DNA of 64,000 nt from JANQPA01 sp964628385 (GTDB lineage: Bacteria > Bacteroidota > Bacteroidia > Chitinophagales > Saprospiraceae), in assembly GCA_964628385.1 (NCBI GenBank), contig CAZVOD010000002.1, forward strand, positions 1-64,000, in the 5' to 3' direction. The position numbers and the translations under genes were made by a program. Every line of letters begins with the position of its first letter. Position 1 is the stretch's first letter. Under the pieces are notes generated by a model. That model worked only from the letters and a program-made list of their open reading frames with translations, searched no databases and was not told where the DNA came from. Below are positions 27,026 through 35,533 of the stretch, piece by piece.

Positions 27026-27865
27026 CTACGACCATTCTCCTTTTATCATTCTGTAATTGCCATTGATATCTTCCCGTAGTTCTACCGCTTTGAAGTTCAT
27101 TTCTTTTACTAATTCCTGCACCAGTTTGGCATTAAAGGTATTGACCTCAAAGAAAAGCCACCCCCCTGTATTCAGGTACTGCTGGGCAAATAGTGTTATG
27201 ACGCGATAAAACAATACATCATCTTTTCCCTCCACAAACAGCGCTAAGTGGGGTTCGTAACTAACAACATTAGCTGCAAGAATGCTGGTTTCCGCTCTAG
27301 AAATGTAAGGTGGATTGCTAATGATACAATCAAATTTTGTAAGCTTATGCCATTGATTCTTATCCAGTATATTTATTTCCAGAAAGTTGACATCAGCCTC
27401 CAATAGCTCAGCGTTTTCCCTGGCCACGGTAAGGGCATCAGTAGAAGTGTCCAGTGCATAGACTTCCAAATCAGGATTCAACTTTTTCAGGGTAATGGCA
27501 ATACATCCCGAGCCGGTGCCAATATCCAGTACGCGATAAGTTTTTTTTTCCATTTGCTCATCTGCCCAATGGACCAACTCCTCTGTTTCCTGGCGAGGAA
27601 TAAGCACCGAAGCATTAACCTTAAACTTACGCCCGTAAAAATCAGCTTGTCCTAGTACATACTGAACCGGTTCGTTTTTGAGTAATCGCGGTAAAAAATT
27701 TTCGTACAATTTCAGGTATTCCTCTGGTAATGCTTTTTCCTGATCAAAATGGTAAATCCTGAAAGCATCTTCAAAAACTATCCTGGTAATACTTCTGGCC
27801 TCTGCGTATCCATAGGAAGGCATAAGCTCTTCAACCATATGCTCAAAAGCTTCTTTTATCAGCAT
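27026..27865 (-). CDS. prmC: Peptide chain release factor N5-glutamine methyltransferase
   Basis: 279 residues. N-terminal helical domain (about 1-85) that holds the release factor, then the SAM-binding motif VLDIGTGSGCIAITL and the catalytic NPPYI that positions the glutamine amide. The enzyme methylates the GGQ glutamine of RF1 and RF2. Its ATG overlaps the TGA of nspC by one base (TGATG), so translation is coupled to the polyamine gene upstream. Cytoplasmic. Confidence 0.93.
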   Translation of the reverse strand: MLIKEAFEHMVEELMPSYGYAEARSITRIVFEDAFRIYHFDQEKALPEEYLKLYENFLPRLLKNEPVQYVLGQADFYGRKFKVNASVLIPRQETEELVHWADEQMEKKTYRVLDIGTGSGCIAITLKKLNPDLEVYALDTSTDALTVARENAELLEADVNFLEINILDKNQWHKLTKFDCIISNPPYISRAETSILAANVVSYEPHLALFVEGKDDVLFYRVITLFAQQYLNTGGWLFFEVNTFNAKLVQELVKEMNFKAVELREDINGNYRMIKGEWS

Positions 27866-28998
27866 CAGGACAAACGGTTTTTGAAATCTTCATAAGTAAA
27901 TTGCTTCACCAGGTCATACCATTGCTCCTGACGCCAAATGCCAATATCCGGATGTTTTACTCCATTAAAAGTGGTTGTTTTAACCATTGTGTAATGGATC
28001 ATATCCCAGAATATTACCTTATCTCCTATAGCCAGCGGCTTCTCAAAAGAATACGCTTCCATAAAATCGCCGGCCAGACAGCTTACACCGCCGAGTCGGT
28101 AAGTAGGTTTGCCGGGTTGAGGATCAGAGGCACCAAGTACTTTAGGGCGGTAGGGCATTTCTAGAGTGTCCGGCATATGAGCCGTAAAAGAGACGTCCAA
28201 AATGGCCGTTTTCACCCCATTATTTTCCACAATATCCAATACGGAACTCACCAGTTCTCCAGTCTCCCAGGCAATAGCACTACCGGGTTCCATAATAATT
28301 TTCAAATTTTGATACCTGGCGTTAAATTTTTTCAATACATCAATCAAATGATGGATATCGTAATTTTTGCGAGTCATCAAATGACCACCCCCGATGTTTA
28401 GCCACTTCAGATGAGATAAAAACCGTCCAAAACGACTTTCCAAGGCCTTTAGTGTTTCTTCTAATGCCTGAGCCGATGACTCACACAAAGTGTGAAAGTG
28501 AAATCCATCAATTCCTTCCGGCAACGTCGTAAGATGTTCGGAAGTAATGCCCAGGCGAGAATCAGGACTAGCCGGATTGTACAAGTCCGTCTCCACATCT
28601 GAATACTCGGGGTTTACCCGGATACCACAAGATACTCCTTTAGCAATCGCTCTATCTCGGTATTGGTAAAACTGATTGACCGAGTTAAAGGTGATGTGAC
28701 TACTCAAGCCCAGTAAATCATCAAATTCCTGATCCAGAAAAGCCGGAGAATAGGTGTGTGCTTTGGCCCCCATCTCCTCACAAATTAATCGAGCTTCATT
28801 TAAAGAACTGGCAGTAGCTCCTTTGAGGTACTTTTTTACCAGTGGAAAAACTTTCCACATAGAAAACCCCTTGAGGGCAAGAATGATATCCACACCGGCT
28901 TTGTCCTGAACAGAACGAATTAATTCAAGATTAGCAATCAATCGTTGTTCGTCCAGCACATAGGCCGGTGATGGAATTTTGTGATAATCTATCGGCAT
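27865..28998 (-). CDS. nspC: Carboxynorspermidine decarboxylase
   Basis: 377 residues of the alanine-racemase-fold PLP decarboxylases. The PLP lysine is K43 in ILALKGFSMW; GFHFHTLCES and GGGHLMTRKNYD are substrate and phosphate sites, and GGVSCLAGD carries the conserved cysteine from the second subunit. It removes CO2 from carboxyspermidine or carboxynorspermidine, giving spermidine or norspermidine, in the route that avoids S-adenosylmethionine decarboxylase. The gene lies eight bases after the dehydrogenase that makes its substrate and overlaps prmC by one base. Confidence 0.92.
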   Translation of the reverse strand: MPIDYHKIPSPAYVLDEQRLIANLELIRSVQDKAGVDIILALKGFSMWKVFPLVKKYLKGATASSLNEARLICEEMGAKAHTYSPAFLDQEFDDLLGLSSHITFNSVNQFYQYRDRAIAKGVSCGIRVNPEYSDVETDLYNPASPDSRLGITSEHLTTLPEGIDGFHFHTLCESSAQALEETLKALESRFGRFLSHLKWLNIGGGHLMTRKNYDIHHLIDVLKKFNARYQNLKIIMEPGSAIAWETGELVSSVLDIVENNGVKTAILDVSFTAHMPDTLEMPYRPKVLGASDPQPGKPTYRLGGVSCLAGDFMEAYSFEKPLAIGDKVIFWDMIHYTMVKTTTFNGVKHPDIGIWRQEQWYDLVKQFTYEDFKNRLS

Positions 28999-29006
28999 AA
29001 CTGATT

Positions 29007-30212
29007 TTACAATTCTAAGTCAATATTTGTCTGCTCGGACCAGGGAAGTCCCATCTCTCCTAATTTCTCCAAAAAGGGATCGGGATTGAATTCTTCAACG
29101 TTGAATACACCCTTCCCTGACCACTCCCCGTTTAGCATCATCATGGCACCTACAGTAGCCGGTACTCCTGTAGTGTAGGAAACCCCCTGTGCTCCTGTCT
29201 CTTTAAAAGCAGCGGCGTGACTACAATTGTTCCAGATGTAGTACGTTTTTTCTTCACCGTCTTTTATTCCTCTGATTCTACAGCCTATAGAAGTCTCCCC
29301 GGTATAGTTTTCTCCCAATTCTCCCGGATCAGGTAGCACGGCTTTTAAAAACTCAAGAGGCACAATATCTACGCCCTTGAACTTTACCGGTTCTATACTT
29401 GCCATGCCTATATTTTGGATTACCCGCAAATGCGTGAGGTATTCTTCACCAAAAGTCATCCAAAAACGAGCTCTTTTGATAGACGGAAAGTTCTTAACCA
29501 GTGATTCCAGCTCTTCGTGATAGATTAGATAAGAATTTTTGGGGCCAATATTCGGATAGTTGAGCATTTTGCTGATTTCGTGAGGTTCTGTTTCTATCCA
29601 CTGCCCATTCTTGTAGTATTTTCCTTTTTGAGTGATCTCCCTGATATTAATTTCCGGATTAAAGTTAGTGGCAAAAGCTTTACCATGATCACCTCCGTTA
29701 CAATCAACGATATCCAGATAGTGAATTTCATCAAAATGATGCCTGGCCGCACGCGCCGTAAATACCCCAGTAACCCCCGGATCAAAACCACAACCCAGGA
29801 CTGCCAGCAACCCTTTTTCCTTAAACCTTTCCTGATAAGCCCACTGCCAACTGTATTCAAACTTAGCTTCTTCTTTGGGCTCATAATTGGCTGTATCCAA
29901 ATAATGAACGCCTGTTTCCAGACAGGCATCCATAATCGTCAGGTCTTGGTAGGGCAAGGCCACATGAATAACCATAACGGGTTCAAAAGAACGGATCAAA
30001 GCCACTAGTTCTGGCACATTCTCGGCGTCTACCTGTGCGGTGTGTAATTTCTGATGATTCGTTGCTTTAGCAACATCCTCCATGATTGCATCGCATTTTG
30101 AGCGGGTACGACTTGCCAACATGATCTCAGAAAAGACTTCGGGATGCTGAGCACACTTATACGCCACTACCCGGCCAACGCCTCCTGCTCCTATGATCAT
30201 TACTTTTGACAT
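29007..30212 (-). CDS. Carboxynorspermidine / carboxyspermidine dehydrogenase (saccharopine dehydrogenase family)
   Basis: 401 residues. N-terminal Rossmann motif VMIIGAGGVGRVVAYKCAQ and a saccharopine-dehydrogenase-type body (VLGCGFDPGVTGVFTARA, WNNCSHAAAF). In this family the enzyme condenses aspartate semialdehyde with putrescine or diaminopropane, using NADPH, to carboxyspermidine or carboxynorspermidine. The adjacent nspC makes this reading much more likely than lysine metabolism. First gene of the operon dehydrogenase-nspC-prmC, divergent from an agmatinase-family gene that can supply putrescine. Confidence 0.88.
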   Translation of the reverse strand: MSKVMIIGAGGVGRVVAYKCAQHPEVFSEIMLASRTRSKCDAIMEDVAKATNHQKLHTAQVDAENVPELVALIRSFEPVMVIHVALPYQDLTIMDACLETGVHYLDTANYEPKEEAKFEYSWQWAYQERFKEKGLLAVLGCGFDPGVTGVFTARAARHHFDEIHYLDIVDCNGGDHGKAFATNFNPEINIREITQKGKYYKNGQWIETEPHEISKMLNYPNIGPKNSYLIYHEELESLVKNFPSIKRARFWMTFGEEYLTHLRVIQNIGMASIEPVKFKGVDIVPLEFLKAVLPDPGELGENYTGETSIGCRIRGIKDGEEKTYYIWNNCSHAAAFKETGAQGVSYTTGVPATVGAMMMLNGEWSGKGVFNVEEFNPDPFLEKLGEMGLPWSEQTNIDLEL

Positions 30213-30276
30213 GCTTAGTTGTTTTGGTTATTGGTAAAAAATTACGGGCAAAACTAGCTATGTTTCGCTTATGAAG

Positions 30277-30284
30277 CAAAATTA
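30277..30284 (-). promoter_or_regulatory. Candidate -7 box (TAATTTTG) of the polyamine operon
   Basis: On the minus strand TAATTTTG matches TAnnTTTG and lies ~65 bases before the dehydrogenase start, in the 142-base divergent region shared with the agmatinase-family gene. No -33 TTTG is evident. Confidence 0.35.
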
Positions 30285-30354
30285 AATACCAAGAGATTAG
30301 AGTAGAATACAGAAAGACTGCGCACGAATTTTTATTTTCTCCCCCAAAAAATTA

Positions 30355-31410
30355 ATGACAAAAAAAGAAAAAATACAACAATTTGATCCTAGCGGTATAG
30401 GCCTGAAGAATGAGCATTTCATAGGATTACCATTTGATGAAAATGATGCAGAGCTGGTTCTGCTACCTGTTCCCTGGGACGTAACCGTTTCTTATAAGAG
30501 CGGTACCAGTGGTGGGCCGGCAAATATCCTGGAGGCTTCCGCTCAACTCGACCTTTATGACCCTGAAGTTCCTGAAGCCTGGAAAATGGGGCTATTTATG
30601 CGCCCGGTTGACCAAACCATGAAAGAAAAAAATGAGCATTTCCGGGCTATGGCCAATGGAGTTATCCAGTGGCTGGAAAATGATCAGGCACCAGAGCAAT
30701 CAGAGCCTATGCTGCATCAACAATTTTTGGTAAATCAAGCTTGCCAGGAAATTTTTAACTGGGTAAAAAAAGAAACTAAAATATTATTAGGAAAAAACAA
30801 ATTGGTAGCAGTAGTTGGAGGGGAACATAGTACACCGCTTGGTCTAATTCATGCTTTAAGTGAACGACATGAGTCTTTTGGCATTCTACAACTGGATGCA
30901 CATATGGATTTAAGAAGAGCGTACGAGGGATTTACTTATTCTCACGCATCCATATTTTACAATGCACTAAAGCTCGAAAATATCTCTACCCTGGTGCAGG
31001 TAGGTATTCGGGATTACTGTGAAGAAGAAATCAATAGAGTTGCTGAAAGTGAAGGACGAATCAAGGTCTTTTACGACCACCAAATCAAAGAGCAGCAATA
31101 TTCCGGAAAGAGCTTTGATGCCATTTGCAGAACGATCATCGGTGCGTTGCCAGATAAAATATATGTGAGTTTTGATATTGACGGGCTTCAGCCATTTCTT
31201 TGTCCTAACACAGGTACACCTGTACCCGGTGGTTTACTTTTTGAGGAAGCAATCTATTTATTAAATTTAGCAGTTAGAGAAGGAAAGCAAATTATTGGTT
31301 TTGATGTTTGCGAAGTGGCGGGTAGCCCTTTCGAATGGGATGGCAGCGTGGGAGCCAGGATCATTTATAAACTAGCCAACCTCGCGGGCCAGTCTAACAA
31401 CAGAATATAA
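30355..31410 (+). CDS. Agmatinase/arginase-family ureohydrolase
   Basis: 351 residues. Manganese ligands are in place: GGEHSTP, DAHMDLR and SFDIDGLQP, plus the late EVAGSP. Agmatinases convert agmatine to putrescine and urea; arginases and formimidoylglutamases share the motifs. The divergent carboxynorspermidine dehydrogenase-nspC pair supports agmatinase, since putrescine is a substrate of that route. The protein has a ~60-residue insertion before the first metal motif compared with short agmatinases. fmt follows after seven bases, so the two are probably co-transcribed. Confidence 0.85.
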   Translation: MTKKEKIQQFDPSGIGLKNEHFIGLPFDENDAELVLLPVPWDVTVSYKSGTSGGPANILEASAQLDLYDPEVPEAWKMGLFMRPVDQTMKEKNEHFRAMANGVIQWLENDQAPEQSEPMLHQQFLVNQACQEIFNWVKKETKILLGKNKLVAVVGGEHSTPLGLIHALSERHESFGILQLDAHMDLRRAYEGFTYSHASIFYNALKLENISTLVQVGIRDYCEEEINRVAESEGRIKVFYDHQIKEQQYSGKSFDAICRTIIGALPDKIYVSFDIDGLQPFLCPNTGTPVPGGLLFEEAIYLLNLAVREGKQIIGFDVCEVAGSPFEWDGSVGARIIYKLANLAGQSNNRI

Positions 31411-31417
31411 CTTTACT

Positions 31418-32338
31418 ATGGATAAATTGAAGATTATATTTATGGGAACACCTGATTTTGCAGTTCCCTCTTTAGATATTTTAGTAAAAAATGGTTACGA
31501 AATCGTAGGTGTAATTACTGCCACTGATAAATTAGGAGGGCGGGGAAAGAATAAACTCATAGAATCACCTATAAAAAAGTACGCTGTAGAAAATGACCTT
31601 CCGGTTTTACAGCCCAAAAACCTGAAAGCATCGGAATTTACGACTGCTCTAGGGGCGCTGGGGGCCAATTTACAAGTTGTGGTTGCTTTTCGAATGTTGC
31701 CGGAAGTGGTCTGGAACATGCCCCAATATGGTACTTTCAACTTGCATGGTTCACTTTTACCCAAGTACCGTGGAGCAGCTCCCATCAATTGGGCAGTAAT
31801 CAATGGCGAAAAAGAAACAGGTGTGACCAGTTTCTTTCTTCAACATGAAATTGATACAGGCGATATGCTTTTTCAGGAGTCTGTGCCAATAGAAGAAAAT
31901 GATACCGCCGGTGATGTTCATGATAAAATGATGCTGCTTGGGGCAAAAGTAGTGCTGAAGACGGTAAAGGCCATTGAAGCAGGCAATGTTCAGCCTCAAA
32001 AACAAGATGATACTCAGGCCACCAAAGCTCCCAAGATATTCCATGAAACCTGCGAGATAGATTTCAATCAGCCTACACAGAAAGTCCACGATTTTATAAG
32101 AGGCATGAGTCCTTATCCCGGAGCCTGGACTACTTTGGATGATAAAGTATTCAAGATTTTTAAGTCCAGCAAAGAACTTAAAAACCATGATCATACCCCT
32201 GGAACTTTTCTCTCGGATGATAAAAAAGAGTTAAAGATCGCGACAAAGGATGGTTTTGTAAAAGTACATCTTTTGCAAATGCAGGGCAGAAAGCGAATGG
32301 ACACCGTTGCCTTCCTGAACGGTTATCAGTTTAATTAG
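31418..32338 (+). CDS. fmt: Methionyl-tRNA formyltransferase
   Basis: 306 residues, standard length. FMGTPDFAVPSLDIL opens the Rossmann-like domain; FNLHGSLLPKYRGAAPINWA is the 10-formyl-THF binding and catalytic block, and HEIDTGDML the following strand. A C-terminal OB-fold domain runs from about residue 210. It formylates initiator Met-tRNA. Directly downstream of the agmatinase-family gene and 24 bases before the gamma-glutamyltransferase gene. Confidence 0.94.
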   Translation: MDKLKIIFMGTPDFAVPSLDILVKNGYEIVGVITATDKLGGRGKNKLIESPIKKYAVENDLPVLQPKNLKASEFTTALGALGANLQVVVAFRMLPEVVWNMPQYGTFNLHGSLLPKYRGAAPINWAVINGEKETGVTSFFLQHEIDTGDMLFQESVPIEENDTAGDVHDKMMLLGAKVVLKTVKAIEAGNVQPQKQDDTQATKAPKIFHETCEIDFNQPTQKVHDFIRGMSPYPGAWTTLDDKVFKIFKSSKELKNHDHTPGTFLSDDKKELKIATKDGFVKVHLLQMQGRKRMDTVAFLNGYQFN

Positions 32339-32362
32339 GATAAATTGAAAGGAAAATTTTAA

Positions 32363-34072
32363 ATGAGTAAAAATAAATTTAGTATGAAAAAACTACTCTA
32401 CTTTGTCTTACTAGTGCTTGTAGTTCAGAGCTTGCATGCTCAGGACAGGGTTACAGGAAGAAATTTTGCCACGCGTTCTGAAGTAATTGCTCAAAATGGC
32501 ATGGCCTGTACCAGCCAACCGCTAGCTACACAAGTTGCCCTTGATATATTGAAGAAAGGAGGTACGGCTATTGATGCTGCTATTGCAGCTAATGCGACCC
32601 TTGGCTTGATGGAGCCTACAGGATGCGGCATTGGTGGTGACCTTTTTGCCATTGTATGGGATGCCGAAAGCGAACAATTATATGGACTGAATGCCAGCGG
32701 CAGATCTCCACAAAACTTGACTCTGGCTTATTTTAAAGAGCAGGGTATGGAAAAAATACCAGCTTATGGCCCCCTACCAGTGAGTGTACCCGGCGCTGTT
32801 GATGGCTGGTTTGAACTTCACGGTAAATTTGGAAAACTTCCCATTGAAGAGATTCTTCAACCTGCCATTGAATATGCAGAGGAAGGCTTTCCTGTCAGTG
32901 AACTAATTGCTTATTACCTGAATCAGTCTGTACCCTGGATGAGCGAGCGCTATCCCAATGTCCGGGAGACTTACACGATGGAAGGTCAGGTACCTCAAAA
33001 AGGGGATATTTTTAAAAATCCATATCTGGCCAATACTTACCGAAAAATTGCTAAAGGTGGAAGGGATGCCTACTACAAGGGAGACATCGCCAGGACCATT
33101 GCCGCTTTCATTAAGGAGCAAGGTGGTTTTCTGACTGAAAAAGACTTTGCTGATCATCGTTCAGAATGGATTGATCCGGTATCTACTAACTATCGGGGTT
33201 ACGATGTATGGGAGTTACCGCCCAATGGTCAGGGTATTGCGGCTTTACAGATGCTGAATATTCTTGAGGGTTACGACTTTAGTGAAATTGAATTTGGTAG
33301 TCCGATGCATTTGCACTTATTCATGGAGGCCAAAAAGCTGGCTTTTGAAGACCGTGCAAAATACTATGCTGACATGGATTTTGCTCAGGTGCCAGTAGAG
33401 CAGCTAATTTCCAAACGCTATGCGCAAGAGCGCCGTGCTATGATAGACCCTGACAAGGCCAGTCGATTTGATGCCGGGCAGATCAGTGCCGGAGAGACTA
33501 TTTACCTTACCATAGCAGATAAGGAAGGCAATATGATTTCTTTGATTCAGAGTAACTACCGCGGTATGGGTTCTGGAATGGTGCCGCCAAAACTGGGTTT
33601 TATGCTTCAGGACAGAGGTGAACTTTTTTCTCTAAAGGAAAGTCAAAATAACACTTATGAGCCTGGCAAGCGTCCGTTCCATACAATCATTCCGTGTTTT
33701 GTCACGAAAAACGGTCAGCCGTTTATGAGTTTTGGTGTTATGGGAGGCGATTTTCAGCCTCAGGGGCATTCACAGATCATAATGAATATGATTGACTTTG
33801 GAATGAATCTGCAGGAAGCAGGCGATGCGCCTCGCTTTGACCATACCGGATCTTCCAGCCCCACCGGATTTGAAGCAGATGGAAGGGGAACCCTACGCCT
33901 GGAAAGTGGCTTTGATTATGAAACGATCAGAGCATTAATGGCTAAAGGACATACTATTCGCTACGCCCGGGGTATCTACGGCGGTTATCAGGCCATTATG
34001 TACGATGCAGAAAATGGGGTTTATTACGGCGCTTCCGAATCCAGAAAAGATGGCCAGGCAGCCGGCTATTGA
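32363..34072 (+). CDS. Gamma-glutamyltransferase family protein, exported
   Basis: 569 residues with a signal peptide (hydrophobic 11-24, cut after LHAQ); an alternative ATG at 32384 would only trim the N-terminus. Family blocks: ATQVALDILKKGGTAIDAAIAANA, GCGIGGDLFAIVWD and LPPNGQGIAALQMLNIL. The autoproteolytic nucleophile should be T379 in GETIYLTIADKEG. Where E. coli Ggt has TTHYSVVD, this protein has TIYLTIAD, so the residues after the nucleophile differ, as in a common subgroup of the family. Likely periplasmic, acting on glutathione or other gamma-glutamyl or acyl amides. Probably in the same transcript as fmt. Confidence 0.86.
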   Translation: MSKNKFSMKKLLYFVLLVLVVQSLHAQDRVTGRNFATRSEVIAQNGMACTSQPLATQVALDILKKGGTAIDAAIAANATLGLMEPTGCGIGGDLFAIVWDAESEQLYGLNASGRSPQNLTLAYFKEQGMEKIPAYGPLPVSVPGAVDGWFELHGKFGKLPIEEILQPAIEYAEEGFPVSELIAYYLNQSVPWMSERYPNVRETYTMEGQVPQKGDIFKNPYLANTYRKIAKGGRDAYYKGDIARTIAAFIKEQGGFLTEKDFADHRSEWIDPVSTNYRGYDVWELPPNGQGIAALQMLNILEGYDFSEIEFGSPMHLHLFMEAKKLAFEDRAKYYADMDFAQVPVEQLISKRYAQERRAMIDPDKASRFDAGQISAGETIYLTIADKEGNMISLIQSNYRGMGSGMVPPKLGFMLQDRGELFSLKESQNNTYEPGKRPFHTIIPCFVTKNGQPFMSFGVMGGDFQPQGHSQIIMNMIDFGMNLQEAGDAPRFDHTGSSSPTGFEADGRGTLRLESGFDYETIRALMAKGHTIRYARGIYGGYQAIMYDAENGVYYGASESRKDGQAAGY

Positions 34073-34166
34073 TCGTTTATACAACTAATACAATGCAGGG
34101 GTAATTCCGGGTATTTTGTAAAAACGGTCTTACGTCTGTTTCTTTTTTTTAGAATAAAAAATCTGT

Positions 34167-35054
34167 ATGCTCAAAACGATTGATCTGAACTTCTTAGGTT
34201 CTTCGAATACCATTGCGGCTTATTTGTTGGTCACAAGTGATGGCCCGGTTTTATTTGAAACCGGCCCCTACTCTACTTTTAGAGCCTTAAAGAATGGAGT
34301 TGAAAAGCTAGGGTTTAGCCTGAAAGAAATAATAAATGTGTTTGTAACCCATATCCACCTGGACCATGCTGGTGCAGCCTGGGCTCTTGCCGATGCAGGA
34401 GCGCAGATTCATTTACACCCCAAAGGACTGAAGCACATGCATGATCCTTCCAGACTGGTGGAATCTGCCAGGCGCATTTACAAGGATCAAATGGAAAGCC
34501 TTTGGTCTACAATTAAGGGCATACCTATGGAGCAACTAACCACCGTTGAACACGGAGATATTTTGAAAATTGGCCAGTATGATATAAAAGCCTGGTATAC
34601 TCCGGGCCATGCTGTCCATCACATTGCCTGGCAAATAGAAGATCACTTGATTGCGGGTGATGTAGCCGGGATAAAAATTGAATCCGGTCCGGTAGTGCCT
34701 CCTTGCCCACCACCCGACATTAATATTAAAGACTGGAAGGCCTCTATCAGGCTTATGAGGCAGCTAAACCTTAAGCAGGTTTTTCTGACTCACTTTGGCA
34801 GTGTGACGGATCTTAATGCCCATTTCGATGAGTTGGAAAATAGCCTGGATACCCGGGCCAATTGGATGTTACCACATTTTGAAGCAGGCAAGAGCTTGCA
34901 GGCTATTACACCTGAATTTCAGACTTTTGTCATGGAAGATCTAAAGAAAAAAGGCATTGATGACAATCATCTAATCCAGTATGAGAAAGCTAATCCTTCC
35001 TGGATGAGTGTAGCTGGTTTGATGAGATATTGGAAAAAGAAAAAAGAAAAATAG
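34167..35054 (+). CDS. MBL-fold metallo-hydrolase
   Basis: 295 residues. The metallo-beta-lactamase motif THIHLDHAG gives HxHxDH, followed by downstream metal ligands in WYTPGHAVHHIAW, LIAGDVAG and FLTHFGS. The C-terminal ~70 residues are helical and charged. The nearest type is the general glyoxalase-II or thioesterase-like MBL group; the substrate cannot be inferred. No signal peptide. 94 bases after the gamma-glutamyltransferase gene, without an obvious terminator between. Confidence 0.8.
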   Translation: MLKTIDLNFLGSSNTIAAYLLVTSDGPVLFETGPYSTFRALKNGVEKLGFSLKEIINVFVTHIHLDHAGAAWALADAGAQIHLHPKGLKHMHDPSRLVESARRIYKDQMESLWSTIKGIPMEQLTTVEHGDILKIGQYDIKAWYTPGHAVHHIAWQIEDHLIAGDVAGIKIESGPVVPPCPPPDINIKDWKASIRLMRQLNLKQVFLTHFGSVTDLNAHFDELENSLDTRANWMLPHFEAGKSLQAITPEFQTFVMEDLKKKGIDDNHLIQYEKANPSWMSVAGLMRYWKKKKEK

Positions 35055-35109
35055 GGCAAGTAGGGGCGATGCTGGAAACTGCTGTTGTTGCACCGCATTT
35101 GATAAGAAA

Positions 35110-35340
35110 TTAAGACGCAGGCAATAATCTAATTCCAGTTTCCAGCACTTTTTTGATCAACTTGATCTCCGGCAAATTTATAGTGGGCTCTTTAGCCTCA
35201 AAATTATTATTATCATCAAGCTGTTCAATTGGTTCTTCCGTTATTTGATTTTTCCCTGCATGATTTAGAAAAATGTAGGAAGCCAAACTCGCCACCATCA
35301 GAACAATCAAAACGGTAATACGGGTTCTCGACTTTTGCAT
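35110..35340 (-). CDS. Small single-pass membrane protein, hypothetical
   Basis: 76 residues. A basic N-terminus (MQKSRTR) is followed by one membrane helix (about residues 8-25), then an acidic, asparagine-rich linker and an amphipathic end (LPEIKLIKKVLETG). This is the layout of a small inner-membrane protein with a periplasmic tail. No family recognised. Convergent with the MBL gene; the upstream 193 bases to the ABC gene are AT-rich with nothing clear in them. Confidence 0.5.
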   Translation of the reverse strand: MQKSRTRITVLIVLMVASLASYIFLNHAGKNQITEEPIEQLDDNNNFEAKEPTINLPEIKLIKKVLETGIRLLPAS

Positions 35341-35533
35341 TAGGCAGACATTTTATTGTGCATAAATTAAGTTTTTTTAACAGAATCACGGGTGTTTTTC
35401 GATTATTCAATACATTTTTCGGATAAAAAATTCATCTAAAAGACGATTTTTTTATTGAAGGGGTTGCAGAAAAATACACTTATAGTACATCTTTTTATGT
35501 TAAAAATCGTTAATAAAAGTTTTTTGAAAAAAA

